Assembly: GCF_014905395.1 (NCBI RefSeq)
Contig: NZ_BNDT01000001.1
Coordinates: 62,001 to 126,000 of the forward strand
DNA from: Lactococcus taiwanensis
GTDB taxonomy: Bacteria > Bacillota > Bacilli > Lactobacillales > Streptococcaceae
DNA: 64,000 nucleotides
Direction of reading: 5' to 3'
Shown piece by piece: positions 1 to 7,790 of this stretch. Position numbers and translations under genes: made by a program. The notes under the pieces were generated by a model. The model had not been told where the DNA came from. It worked only from the letters and a program-made list of their open reading frames with translations, and made no database searches. Positions within the stretch are counted from its first letter, which is position 1. Every line of letters starts with the position of its first letter.

Positions 1-117
1 GATAAACGTAAAATTCAATTGATCAATAAAATCCAAGCTTTGGGGACAAAAGAAGTACCTGTTAAACTGCACCATGACGTGACAGCAGTTATCAAAGTGA
101 AAATAAGCGAGGCCTAA
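1..117 (+). CDS. rplI: 50S ribosomal protein L9, C-terminal end (partial)
   Basis: The window opens inside a reading frame that runs in frame 1 to a TAA at 115-117. It encodes 38 residues ending in [12 protein letters not shown]. The pattern of a short Lys/Ile helix, then LG[14 protein letters not shown] and a beta strand, is the C-terminal domain of L9, which binds 23S rRNA at the base of the L1 stalk. The start lies outside the window. The stop is one base from the ATG of the helicase gene, and rplI-dnaB is a common Firmicute pair, so the two are probably cotranscribed. Confidence 0.85.
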   Translation, partial: DKRKIQLINKIQALGTKEVPVKLHHDVTAVIKVKISEA

Positions 118-118
118 A

Positions 119-1486
119 ATGCCCGAAATTGATCTAATAAAAGCGCCGCCTCAAGACTTAGCAGCTGAACAGGCTGTTCTTGGGGCTGTTTTTTTGGATA
201 GCGATAGACTTGTTGAAATCAAGGAATTTATTACGCCTGATGATTTTTATAAGAATGCCCATAAGATAATTTTTCGTGCAATGGAAAAATTATCGGATGC
301 ACGTGAAGCGATTGATGTCTTAACCATCCGCTCCCAATTGGAAAATCAGGGTGATTTAGAAGCAATTGGTGGAATTGCCTATATTGCTGAATTAGCAACA
401 GCTACACCAACCGCTGCTAACGCTGCTTATTATGCAAAAATTGTTGCAGAAAAATCATTACTTCGTCAGTTGATTCATCGCTTGACTGAATCTGTTGAAA
501 AAGCTTATGAACAGGATTCGCCAGCTGATGATATTCTCGCACAAGCAGAAAAAAGTTTAATTGATGTTCAACAAGGCCGTAATACCAATGGCTTTAAAAA
601 AATATCCGAAGTCCTAGCGGTTCATATGGATGATTTAGAGCAAAGAGCTCAACAAAAATCAAACATTACTGGAGTGGCGACAGGCTACCCTGCCTTAGAT
701 AATATGACTACAGGATTACATGAAGAAGAATTGATTATTCTTGCAGCTCGTCCTGCCGTCGGTAAAACCGCTTTTGCTCTAAATATTGCACAAAATATTG
801 GGACAAAACAAGATAAAACAGTGGCTATTTTTTCTTTAGAGATGGGGGCTGAAAGTTTAGTAAGTCGGATGATTGCTGCAGAGGGATCCATTGATTCTCA
901 TAGCTTACGTACTGGTCAGCTGAACGATCAAGAGTGGAATGATTATTTCATGGCGACAGGTACTTTGTCGCGCGCTAGCATTTATATTGATGATACACCT
1001 GGTATTAAAATCTCAGAAATCCGAGCCCGTTCTAGAAAATTAGCACAGGAAACTCAAAATCTGGGACTGATTGTGATTGATTATTTGCAGTTGATCTCAG
1101 GTACTGGACGTGAAAATCGTCAACAAGAAGTCTCCGAAATTTCAAGACAGCTAAAGATTTTAGCTAAAGAATTAAAAGTTCCAGTTATTGCGCTTTCTCA
1201 GCTCTCGCGGGGGGTTGAGCAACGGCAAGATAAACGTCCAGTCCTCTCCGATATTCGGGAGTCAGGCTCGATTGAACAAGATGCGGATATTGTAGCCTTT
1301 TTATACCGAGATGATTATTACGATCGTGGAACCGGGGATGAAGAGGATGATGAAGAAATTTTACAAGATAATAAAGTGGAAGTCATCATTGAAAAAAACC
1401 GTTCGGGTAGCCGAGGAACAGTAGAATTGCTCTTTATCAAAGAGCATAATAAATTTGCAAGCATTGACAGTCGATATGGTGAGTAG
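119..1486 (+). CDS. dnaB: Replicative DNA helicase DnaB (DnaC in Bacillus nomenclature)
   Basis: This is the hexameric fork helicase that unwinds DNA 5' to 3' and recruits primase. The 455 residues match the family length. An N-terminal helical domain (about 15-115) is joined by a linker to a RecA-like C-terminal domain. Walker A is visible as RPAVGKTA at about 211-218 and Walker B as VIDYLQL at about 320. An SRGVEQR-x-DKRP segment and an IEQDADIV arginine-finger region follow. The ATG is preceded by GAGG about 8 nt upstream, overlapping the end of rplI. Its loaders (dnaB2/dnaI) lie 3 kb downstream. It should not be confused with the DnaB loader at 4193. Confidence 0.96.
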   Translation: MPEIDLIKAPPQDLAAEQAVLGAVFLDSDRLVEIKEFITPDDFYKNAHKIIFRAMEKLSDAREAIDVLTIRSQLENQGDLEAIGGIAYIAELATATPTAANAAYYAKIVAEKSLLRQLIHRLTESVEKAYEQDSPADDILAQAEKSLIDVQQGRNTNGFKKISEVLAVHMDDLEQRAQQKSNITGVATGYPALDNMTTGLHEEELIILAARPAVGKTAFALNIAQNIGTKQDKTVAIFSLEMGAESLVSRMIAAEGSIDSHSLRTGQLNDQEWNDYFMATGTLSRASIYIDDTPGIKISEIRARSRKLAQETQNLGLIVIDYLQLISGTGRENRQQEVSEISRQLKILAKELKVPVIALSQLSRGVEQRQDKRPVLSDIRESGSIEQDADIVAFLYRDDYYDRGTGDEEDDEEILQDNKVEVIIEKNRSGSRGTVELLFIKEHNKFASIDSRYGE

Positions 1487-1505
1487 ATTTTTTCTAGTCA
1501 TTCGT

Positions 1506-1513
1506 GGTATAAT
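1506..1513 (+). promoter_or_regulatory. Extended -10 promoter for veg
   Basis: TGGTATAAT (TATAAT at 1508-1513) is an extended -10 just after the helicase stop. No good -35 is visible at 17 nt. A second TGTTATAAT (TATAAT 1639-1644) sits 48 nt before the veg start, so the gene may have two promoters. Confidence 0.6.
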
Positions 1514-1550
1514 ACAAGTAATTGTCTAATTCTGTCCTTGGTTAAGCTAA

Positions 1551-1598
1551 AGTTTGACTGAATGGAGCGCTACCCGAGGGGTAGCTCATCCTCAAACT
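1551..1598 (+). other. Two-tier stem-loop in the veg leader
   Basis: AGTTTGA (1551-1557) can pair with TCAAACT (1592-1598). Inside this, GCTACCC (1569-1575) pairs with GGGTAGC (1579-1585) around a GAG loop. No U-tract follows, so it is not a simple terminator. It lies between the two -10 elements, so only the longer transcript would carry it. Its function is unknown. Confidence 0.5.
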
Positions 1599-1692
1599 GA
1601 ACGTGAACAAGGATAAGCTCGAAGATAAAAATCAATGTTATAATGTAATTGTTCGGAGAAATCCGACTTTTACGTCTTATTTGGAGGAAAAA

Positions 1693-1950
1693 ATGGATAA
1701 CCAAAGTCAAGAAGTTGGGAAAATCGTTGATATTCGTGACAAAGTAAAAGCACACTTGGGAGAAACAATCGAAATTACTTCCCAATTTGGTCGTAAACGT
1801 GAGAACCGTCATAAAGTAAATTTGATTGAAGCTTATGCGACTCATTTTGTAATTGAAAACATTCCTGCACGTGGTCCAAAAACAACAGAATCATATCAAT
1901 ATGCAGATATTTTGACACAAACGATTTTAATACACTATCCAAACGCATAA
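1693..1950 (+). CDS. veg: Veg family protein (DUF1021)
   Basis: This 85-residue protein matches the small Veg family of Firmicutes, including VGKIVDIRDKVKAHLGE at the N-terminus and an ESYQYADILT segment near the end. In Bacillus, Veg is highly expressed and linked to biofilm gene control; the mechanism is not settled. The reading frame stays open upstream to 1603, but the ATG at 1693 has a strong GGAGG 6-7 nt before it and gives the usual Veg length, so that start is chosen. The gene is monocistronic, with its own promoter(s) and a structured leader. Confidence 0.85.
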   Translation: MDNQSQEVGKIVDIRDKVKAHLGETIEITSQFGRKRENRHKVNLIEAYATHFVIENIPARGPKTTESYQYADILTQTILIHYPNA

Positions 1951-1997
1951 ACTTAAAGCAGATTAATGATTCACAATAAAGGAAGGAGGAGACAAGG

Positions 1998-2771
1998 TTG
2001 ATGACGGCAAACTGGGATATGACCCCTGTTAAGGGTGGTTCAGGGAATGCTTTTTCAGGAAAGAGCGATCAAGAACGCGTTTTTATTAAAAAAAACGGCA
2101 GTCCTTTTTTGCCGAGCATTTATCTGGAAGGAATTACGCCAAAAGTTCTATGGACTAAGCGTACTGCTGAAGGAGATACCTTGTCTGCCCAACCTTGGAT
2201 TGATGGGCATACCCTTAATCCAGAAGATATGGATGATCGGCAGATTAATCACATCTTGGCCCATCTTCATGATTCAAAAAAATTAGTGGAGTCCTATAAA
2301 AAATTAGGAAGCCAAGTTATTTTTCCAAAACAACTTTTGGAAGAGTGCGTAAAAAGTACGGAAGCTTTGCAGACCAATCACTTTTTGACGCAAATCATCG
2401 AAGAAATGAGGGGCGAAATCCCTGAATTACATGAGGATGAAGTTGTTGTGGTTCACGGAGACGTCAATCATAAAAACTGGTTAGTCGATGATACTTCAGG
2501 TAAAATCTACCTGGTAGACTGGGACACCGTCTTTTTATCAGATTCCATGGTGGATATGGCTCATGTCCTTTCACACTATATCAAACCTACGAACTGGAGT
2601 TTGTGGTTAATGACATCAGGTGTACGTCCTCGTTCAGATATTATGGACAAAGTAGCTTGGTATGGGAAATTATCTTTTCTGCGCCAAATCTCTGAATACC
2701 TCTCGCGAGGAAAGATGAAAGAGGTCAATCAGGAAATTTTAGGGCTCCGGAATTTTTGTGAATTATTTTAG
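1998..2771 (+). CDS. ccrZ: Cell-cycle regulator CcrZ (choline/aminoglycoside kinase-like)
   Basis: The protein has the phosphotransferase fold. The catalytic loop is HGDVNHKNWL (about residue 153) and the metal-binding motif is YLVDWD (about 170). It resembles pneumococcal CcrZ, which helps activate DnaA and couple replication to division; E. coli-type substrates are not implied. In pneumococci ccrZ also sits next to trmB, as here. The AAGGAGG at 1983-1989 is 8 nt from a TTG (1998) and 11 nt from an ATG (2001), so the protein is 256 or 257 residues. A terminator-like hairpin follows at 2772. Confidence 0.85.
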   Translation: MMTANWDMTPVKGGSGNAFSGKSDQERVFIKKNGSPFLPSIYLEGITPKVLWTKRTAEGDTLSAQPWIDGHTLNPEDMDDRQINHILAHLHDSKKLVESYKKLGSQVIFPKQLLEECVKSTEALQTNHFLTQIIEEMRGEIPELHEDEVVVVHGDVNHKNWLVDDTSGKIYLVDWDTVFLSDSMVDMAHVLSHYIKPTNWSLWLMTSGVRPRSDIMDKVAWYGKLSFLRQISEYLSRGKMKEVNQEILGLRNFCELF

Positions 2772-2806
2772 AAAAATAGGCTAGGGAGTGGACCTTCCTA
2801 TTTTTT
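2772..2806 (+). terminator. Intrinsic terminator after ccrZ
   Basis: AAAAATAGG (2772-2780) pairs with CCTATTTTT (2797-2805), with a nested AGG/CCT, and ends in a run of six T. It should partly insulate ccrZ from trmB. Confidence 0.75.
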
Positions 2807-2875
2807 GGCTTATAGAAGAAACTTAAAAATGATAAAATTTTTCTAAAAGCCATTCCCATAAGTTTGCAGAATGAA

Positions 2876-2891
2876 CTGACTGATTGGTCAG
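2876..2891. repeat. Dispersed palindrome, copy 1
   Basis: CTGAC, TGATTG, GTCAG. It is intergenic (ccrZ-trmB), with perfect 5-bp arms and the 6-nt centre typical of the family. Confidence 0.7.
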
Positions 2892-2912
2892 CCAACTCGA
2901 AGTGCAATAAGC

Positions 2913-2932
2913 TACTGACAGCTTCGTCAGTA
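2913..2932. repeat. Dispersed palindrome, copy 2
   Basis: TACTGAC, AGCTTC, GTCAGTA. Perfect 7-bp arms, intergenic, 24 nt before the trmB start and only 21 nt after copy 1. Confidence 0.9.
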
Positions 2933-2956
2933 AAAATAAATTAAATAGAGGTAAAA

Positions 2957-3613
2957 ATGCGCGTCAGAAATCGAAAAGGGGCAGGCGAAATGCTTGCCGA
3001 AAACGCACATATTGTTGTTGAGAATCCAGCCGACTTTAAAGGACGTTGGTCTGAACGTTTTGGAAATCATCACCCGATTCATATTGAGGTGGGATGTGGC
3101 AAAGGAGCCTTCATCACAGGAATGGCAGCTTTGCATCCAGAGATTAACTACATAGCAATAGACATGCAGTTGTCTGTTTTATCCTATGCACTGGATAAAG
3201 CGATTGAAGCTGGTTTACCAAATGTTCAGATGATGTTAGTCGATGGTGCCGCTTTAAGTGAGTATTTTGAAGAAGGAGAGATTGATCAAGTCTACTTGAA
3301 CTTTTCTGATCCTTGGCCTAAAGCGCGACATGAAAAACGTCGTTTGACTTACAAGTCTTTCTTAGAAACTTATGAAAAGATTTTACGTTCTGAAGGGGAG
3401 ATTCATTTTAAAACAGATAACCGAGGACTCTTTGAATATTCTCTAGTTTCTCTCGCAAACTATGGCATGGAACTCAAAAAAGTCTGGTTAGATTTGCATC
3501 AAGATGAAGAATTTGCTCCGCTGAATGTAATGACTGAATATGAAAAGAAATTTTCACAAAAAGGACAAGTAATTTATCGTCTAGAAGCAAAATTTAAAAA
3601 GAAAAATGATTAA
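2957..3613 (+). CDS. trmB: tRNA (guanine-N7-)-methyltransferase
   Basis: TrmB methylates G46 in the variable loop of tRNAs using S-adenosylmethionine. The 218-residue protein has the SAM-binding motif [10 protein letters not shown] at about 44-53. It also has the family signature [15 protein letters not shown] at about 117-131 and the substrate-binding FKTDN segment near 155. The ATG at 2957 follows AGAGG at 6 nt. The ccrZ-trmB order is conserved in streptococci. Here the pair is split by a terminator and two palindromes, so trmB may be transcribed on its own as well. Confidence 0.95.
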   Translation: MRVRNRKGAGEMLAENAHIVVENPADFKGRWSERFGNHHPIHIEVGCGKGAFITGMAALHPEINYIAIDMQLSVLSYALDKAIEAGLPNVQMMLVDGAALSEYFEEGEIDQVYLNFSDPWPKARHEKRRLTYKSFLETYEKILRSEGEIHFKTDNRGLFEYSLVSLANYGMELKKVWLDLHQDEEFAPLNVMTEYEKKFSQKGQVIYRLEAKFKKKND

Positions 3614-3614
3614 A

Positions 3615-3631
3615 TGACAGCTTGATCAGTA
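3615..3631. repeat. Dispersed palindrome, degenerate copy 3
   Basis: TGAC, AGCTTG, ATCAGTA, just after the trmB stop. The left arm is eroded (AAATGAC) and the right arm has one change; the 6-nt centre is kept. Confidence 0.5.
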
Positions 3632-3687
3632 AAATATGGTTAGTTTAAAACTCATAGTTGAGTTAAAGAGATTAAAGGAGAATAGAT

Positions 3688-4134
3688 ATGAGATGTCCGA
3701 AGTGTTCTTCTGAGGATTCAAAAGTAGTGGATTCTAGACAGGCTGAAGAAGCAATCCGTCGTCGCCGGGTCTGTGAATCTTGCGGTTTTCGCTTTACGAC
3801 TTTTGAGCGAATTGAAGAAATGCCCCTTTTAGTCATTAAAAAAGATGATAAGCGTGAACCTTTTAACCGTGATAAAATCGTGCGTGGCTTGGTTCGTTCA
3901 GCTTATAAGCGTCCTGTTTCGAGTGAAGATATTGAACAGGTCGTCGCTAATGTAGAACGCAAAATCCGCCAACTTGACAGTAATGAAGTTCAATCTGACA
4001 CCATTGGTGAATTTGTAATGGAGGAATTAGCAAAACTTGATGACATCACCTATATCCGTTTTGCAAGTGTTTACCGTTCTTTCAAAGACGTCAGTGAATT
4101 AGAAGAACTTTTAAAAAATATTACCAACAAATAA
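3688..4134 (+). CDS. nrdR: Transcriptional repressor NrdR
   Basis: NrdR represses ribonucleotide reductase genes in response to ATP/dATP. The 148 residues include an N-terminal zinc ribbon (CPKC at 3-6, CESC at about 31-34) and the RRRR stretch between them. An ATP-cone domain (about 49-140) begins with [26 protein letters not shown] lies 7 nt before the ATG. The downstream primosome genes are the usual neighbours in Lactobacillales, so the region probably forms a replication-linked cluster. Confidence 0.95.
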   Translation: MRCPKCSSEDSKVVDSRQAEEAIRRRRVCESCGFRFTTFERIEEMPLLVIKKDDKREPFNRDKIVRGLVRSAYKRPVSSEDIEQVVANVERKIRQLDSNEVQSDTIGEFVMEELAKLDDITYIRFASVYRSFKDVSELEELLKNITNK

Positions 4135-4135
4135 G

Positions 4136-4156
4136 TTACTGACCAGGCTATAAGTA
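4136..4156. repeat. Dispersed palindrome, degenerate copy 4
   Basis: TTACTGAC, CAGGCT, ATAAGTA between nrdR and the loader gene. The left arm is intact and the right arm has two changes. Confidence 0.5.
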
Positions 4157-4192
4157 GCCTAAAATTTTAAAAAATGAAAAAATGAGGTAGAA

Positions 4193-5386
4193 ATGAGAGC
4201 AGGAGATTCATTTACGATGGTCAATCGTGGCAAGACAAGCTTTGATGCGGAGACTTTTCGACTGCTCTATTTACCCATTATTGGTACTGATGCCTTTGCC
4301 CTTTATCAATTGATGTTGAGTTTCTCCACAGGACGTATTTCGCATTTTCTAGAATATCTTAATATTGGTTTGAACCCTTTTGTTGAGGCCTTAAATAAAT
4401 TAACGGGACTTAGCTTGGTTCATGTCTACGATGACCACACGCGGCTTTACTTTAAGGTAGAAAGCCCTCTTAATTTTGAAGAGTTTTTAGCCGATGAGTT
4501 TTATCGTCAACTTTTGATTTCTAAAATTGGTGAAAATCGCGTTTCTGGCCTTTCCAAAACAATGGAGCCCAAAGGGAAAGAGGTTTCTAAGAAATTTCAT
4601 GAAATCTACAAAGTTTCATTCAACCAACCTGATGAACCTCAAGGACAAGGTGCTCATGCCAATAATAACTTTGATATGGGTGCTTTTCAGAGTTTAATGA
4701 CGCGCCAAGGTTTGCATTTTAATGATGAAAATAAAGAAGTGCTAGCCCTTTATGCTCTCGCCGAAAAATTTGAACTCAATTGGTATGAGTTGTTCAAATT
4801 AGCAGAGCAGACCGCCAATGCTGATAAGTCTTTAAATGTTAGTCAGCTAACACATCGCCTCTCGGCAGCACATGAGCCTCAACGTCCCCTTTCAGAATTT
4901 CCAAAAGCTTTTGCTGACTTGATTGTGACCAGTAAAGCTCATGAGCCAGAAGCTTTCCTTAAACAAATTAAAGCTCAGGCTGGTGGATTTGTAAGTAATG
5001 ATGAACGGAAGATTCTTGCTCATCTTTCACGGCAAAATCTTGTGCCTGAGGTGCAAAATATCCTGATTCATTATGTATTGGTGCAACAAAAAAATGCCAC
5101 CTTATCGTCAAGTTTTGTGAATACATTAGCTAATGACTGGATGCGCCACAAAGTCTTTACTGCAGAAAAAGCGGTGGAGCGTATTATGGAACGCAATGAA
5201 GGGGCAAAAGCAAAAGCTGCGCAAGCAGCAGCAGCTCAGGCGGCCAAACGCCCAGCAAAACTTAAAAAAGAAGCTCCCAAATGGTCTAATCCCAACTATG
5301 AAAACAAAACAAGCCAAGAACAATTGGCAAAACTTGAAAAAATCCGACTAGAATCACTCAAAAAATTAAAAGGTGAGACAGAGTAA
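4193..5386 (+). CDS. dnaB: Primosome loader DnaB (replication initiation and membrane attachment)
   Basis: This is the Firmicute-specific helicase-loading protein that acts with DnaD and DnaI at the origin; it is unrelated to the helicase at 119. It has 397 residues. An N-terminal DnaD-like winged-helix region begins SFTMVNRGKTSFDAETFRLLYLP. The C-terminal DnaB_2 region is followed by an Ala/Lys-rich linker (about 341-358) and a tail with PKWSNPNYENKT. The ATG at 4193 has GAGG about 7 nt upstream. dnaI follows 91 nt later, the usual arrangement. Confidence 0.9.
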   Translation: MRAGDSFTMVNRGKTSFDAETFRLLYLPIIGTDAFALYQLMLSFSTGRISHFLEYLNIGLNPFVEALNKLTGLSLVHVYDDHTRLYFKVESPLNFEEFLADEFYRQLLISKIGENRVSGLSKTMEPKGKEVSKKFHEIYKVSFNQPDEPQGQGAHANNNFDMGAFQSLMTRQGLHFNDENKEVLALYALAEKFELNWYELFKLAEQTANADKSLNVSQLTHRLSAAHEPQRPLSEFPKAFADLIVTSKAHEPEAFLKQIKAQAGGFVSNDERKILAHLSRQNLVPEVQNILIHYVLVQQKNATLSSSFVNTLANDWMRHKVFTAEKAVERIMERNEGAKAKAAQAAAAQAAKRPAKLKKEAPKWSNPNYENKTSQEQLAKLEKIRLESLKKLKGETE

Positions 5387-5477
5387 GTCAGCAAAACAGC
5401 TGAAGGGTAAGGATTTTCTCAGGCTATGATGCCTGATCACTCGGAGCAATAAACAGTAAAAAAAGGAGCACATGACG

Positions 5478-6359
5478 ATGGAATCTATCGGTGATATTTT
5501 GGGTAAGCGCCACGATATTCGTGAAAACTTTGAAAAATTAGTAGCAGAAGTCCTGAAGAATTCTGATGTGCAAGCCTTCATTGCTGAGCACCACATGAGT
5601 TCAGATGAGATCCAACGCTCTTATTCAAAATTTTATGAGTACGTTCGGGAAAAAGAAAAGTTTGAGTTGGGAGAAAAACGAGCTGCAGATGGCTACGAGC
5701 CTGTGCTTATCATGAATCACGGCTATGCCGATGTTTCTTATCAAACCACAGCTGAGCTTGCTCAACAACAAGCGGCTCAAAATTTGTTGCGACGTGTAAA
5801 TGTAATTGGCCTTCCAAAAGAACTTAAACAAGTGACCTTAGCTGATATCGCCTTGGACGATGTTCAACGCATTGAGCCTTATCAGACTTTGGTGGATTTT
5901 ATTACCAACTATCCTGAACGAAAAGGTCTTTACCTCTACGGTGATTTTGGTGTAGGTAAATCCTTTATGTTAGCGGCGATGGCCAACGAACTTGCAAAAA
6001 AAGGTATTTCGACTACTTTACTTCATTATCCAACGTTCATCTCAGACCTAGATTTTGACAATGCGAAGGTTTGGGTTAATGAAATTAAAGTCAGTCCTGT
6101 CTTGGTTTTGGATGATATTGGGGCAGAGCAAAATAATGCCTGGGTTCGGGATAGTATACTACAAGTCATCTTACAACATCGGATGCAAGAAAATCTTCCT
6201 ACCTTTTTCACCTCCAATTTGAAAATGGATGAACTGGAGCAGCACTTGGCCGAAACAAGAAAGGCTGAAGAGGTTTGGCCTGCCAAGCGAGTTATGGAAC
6301 GGATAAAATATTTAGCTCAAGAAATGCGACTAGAAGGAGAAAATAGACGCCATGACTGA
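5478..6359 (+). CDS. dnaI: Primosomal helicase loader DnaI
   Basis: DnaI is the AAA+ ATPase that loads the replicative helicase. An N-terminal helicase-binding region leads into the ATPase core. Walker A is GDFGVGKSF (about 156-164) and Walker B is LVLDDIGAEQ (about 209-218); a sensor region containing FFTSN follows. Two ATGs are possible. GGAG at 5465-5468 is 3 nt from the ATG at 5472 but 9 nt from the ATG at 5478, so 5478 (MESIGDIL) is preferred, giving 293 residues. The last 8 nt overlap the start of the nitroreductase, so translation is probably coupled. Confidence 0.93.
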   Translation: MESIGDILGKRHDIRENFEKLVAEVLKNSDVQAFIAEHHMSSDEIQRSYSKFYEYVREKEKFELGEKRAADGYEPVLIMNHGYADVSYQTTAELAQQQAAQNLLRRVNVIGLPKELKQVTLADIALDDVQRIEPYQTLVDFITNYPERKGLYLYGDFGVGKSFMLAAMANELAKKGISTTLLHYPTFISDLDFDNAKVWVNEIKVSPVLVLDDIGAEQNNAWVRDSILQVILQHRMQENLPTFFTSNLKMDELEQHLAETRKAEEVWPAKRVMERIKYLAQEMRLEGENRRHD

Positions 6360-7074
6360 AATAAATGAAACCATTGATTTAATGATGAACCATACATCAG
6401 TCAGAAACTTTACTGACGAAGCCATCAGTAAAGAAGAGTTACAAACCATCCTAAAAGCTGGTCAAATGGCCTCCACTTGGAAAAATTTTCAATCGTATTC
6501 GATTATAGTGGTGCAGTCCCAAGCACAAAAAGACGCGATTTATCAGTACCAGCCCCAAAAAGCAATTAAAAATTGTGCAGCCTATCTGGTTTTTGTTGGC
6601 GACCTCAATCGCGCAGAAAAAGCAGTGCAACTCCACGGAGCAACCTTTCAACCCGCAGGGATCGAAAGTTTGCTCATCTCTTCTGTTGACGCAGCAACTG
6701 CGGGGCAAAATGTTCTTTTGGCAGCGGAATCTCTGGGCTATAATGGGGTGATGGTTGGCTTGATTCGTGACCAATCGGCACAAATTTCAGAAGTACTTGA
6801 CTTACCTGACTACACTTATCCAATTTTTGGAATTGCGATAGGCAAGGCTGCACGGTTAAATAAAGTGAAACCACGTTTTCCATTAGAAAGCATCGCTTTT
6901 CCTGAGCGGTACATAGAGCAGGATGATCAAACGATAAAACAATTTGACCAAGTACAAGAAGAATACGCGGGTACGCGTCGGCTTAACAAATGGTCAGAAC
7001 GTGTAGTGGAACAGTGGGGCAAACCCGAAATTCCTTCATCTACTGAAAATCTAAAGGCAAAAAAATTATTGTGA
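6352..7074 (+). CDS. NADPH-dependent nitroreductase, NfsA/Frp type
   Basis: This is a flavin reductase-fold enzyme of the oxygen-insensitive nitroreductase family, 240 residues. The N-terminus has the FMN phosphate-binding pattern HTSVRNFTDEAIS (about 14-26). AGQMASTWKNFQSYSI and the GYNGVMVGLIRD segment (about 130-141) fit NfsA/Frp enzymes. The physiological substrate cannot be told from sequence. The start overlaps the dnaI stop by 8 nt and the end overlaps the next gene, so it belongs to the primosome operon. A copy of the palindrome lies inside and encodes FTDEAIS. Confidence 0.85.
   Translation: MTEINETIDLMMNHTSVRNFTDEAISKEELQTILKAGQMASTWKNFQSYSIIVVQSQAQKDAIYQYQPQKAIKNCAAYLVFVGDLNRAEKAVQLHGATFQPAGIESLLISSVDAATAGQNVLLAAESLGYNGVMVGLIRDQSAQISEVLDLPDYTYPIFGIAIGKAARLNKVKPRFPLESIAFPERYIEQDDQTIKQFDQVQEEYAGTRRLNKWSERVVEQWGKPEIPSSTENLKAKKLL
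6409..6432. repeat. Dispersed palindrome, copy 5 (intragenic)
   Basis: TTTACTGAC, GAAGCC, ATCAGTAAA inside the nitroreductase. Arms of 9 with one mismatch, read as FTDEAIS. A further half-site (CATCAGTCAG) lies about 15 nt upstream. Confidence 0.75.
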
Positions 7075-7697
7075 AACCCATGAAAATCAACGCGCCCAAA
7101 CTTCCCCTCACTTATCAACCCGTCAGTCCGCAAGACTTTGCGGATGGTGAGATTTATCAAGCTCAATTTAGCGGGGAAAATTTAAAGCTATCGACACGGA
7201 CTCTCTTCTCAGCTTGTTATTTCAAAAATACAACCTTTGAATTTACTGACGGAGCGGTCAGTGAGTTTACAGATTGCCTTTTTGAAAAATGTGACCTGTC
7301 CAATCTTTCTCTGGCAAAAGTCGGCTTCTACCGCTGTCATTTTCAGTCCTCCAAATTGTTGGGTACAGACTTTACAGGGGCGCATTTTCAAGAGGTTCAG
7401 TTTACTGAGAATCTGTTGCGTTATGCTAATTTTTCAGGAAGTACTTTAAAAAATGTACGTTTTCTAGAGAACGAAGCCACCGAAACCTTCTTCACTGCCT
7501 GTACGTTCAAAAGAGTCGACATGCTGCATAATCAACTAAATGCAGCTAATTTTTGGGAAACCGACTTGTCGGGAATAGATTTTTCATCCAATCACTTTGA
7601 AACCTTAGAACTTACGCCACACTTAGCTAAAAATATCAAAATTAATCTGAGCCAAGCTCCCTTTTTTACCAGTTTGTTTGGCATCGAGATTGTTTAA
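7071..7697 (+). CDS. Pentapeptide-repeat protein
   Basis: About 208 residues follow a five-residue periodicity with F or L at the centre, such as CLFEKCDLSNLSLAKVGF, LLGTDFTGAHF and NAANFWETDLSGIDF. This forms a right-handed quadrilateral beta helix. Related proteins include DNA mimics that protect gyrase, but many have unknown roles, so no function is assigned. The start is GTG at 7071, which overlaps the nitroreductase stop, or ATG at 7080 three codons later; AAAGG lies about 12 nt before the GTG. It carries an intragenic palindrome. Confidence 0.8.
   Translation: MKPMKINAPKLPLTYQPVSPQDFADGEIYQAQFSGENLKLSTRTLFSACYFKNTTFEFTDGAVSEFTDCLFEKCDLSNLSLAKVGFYRCHFQSSKLLGTDFTGAHFQEVQFTENLLRYANFSGSTLKNVRFLENEATETFFTACTFKRVDMLHNQLNAANFWETDLSGIDFSSNHFETLELTPHLAKNIKINLSQAPFFTSLFGIEIV
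7243..7264. repeat. Dispersed palindrome, copy 6 (intragenic)
   Basis: TTACTGAC, GGAGCG, GTCAGTGA inside the pentapeptide gene, read as FTDGAVS. It is the last copy before a 17-kb gap. Confidence 0.85.
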
Positions 7698-7741
7698 ATG
7701 ATCCTAAAAAGAAGCCCGTAATCAAGCGAGGACTTCCATTT

Positions 7742-7766
7742 CCCTTCTGTCTTTGCTACTGAAGGG
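7742..7766 (+). other. Hairpin in the der leader
   Basis: CCCTTC (7742-7747) pairs with GAAGGG (7761-7766) about 24 nt before the der ATG, with no U-tract. It is preceded by a weaker GAAG/CTTC stem at 7712-7738. The role is unknown. Confidence 0.4.
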
Positions 7767-7790
7767 AGCATTGAAAGAGAGAAATAAAAA

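Noticed and set aside
2876-2932. CRISPR-like array of short repeats
   Set aside because: Copies are too short, single or paired, without regular spacers or cas genes.
5366-5400. Another palindrome at the end of the DnaB loader gene
   Set aside because: GAC-N7-GTC with a wrong spacer and short arms; not counted.
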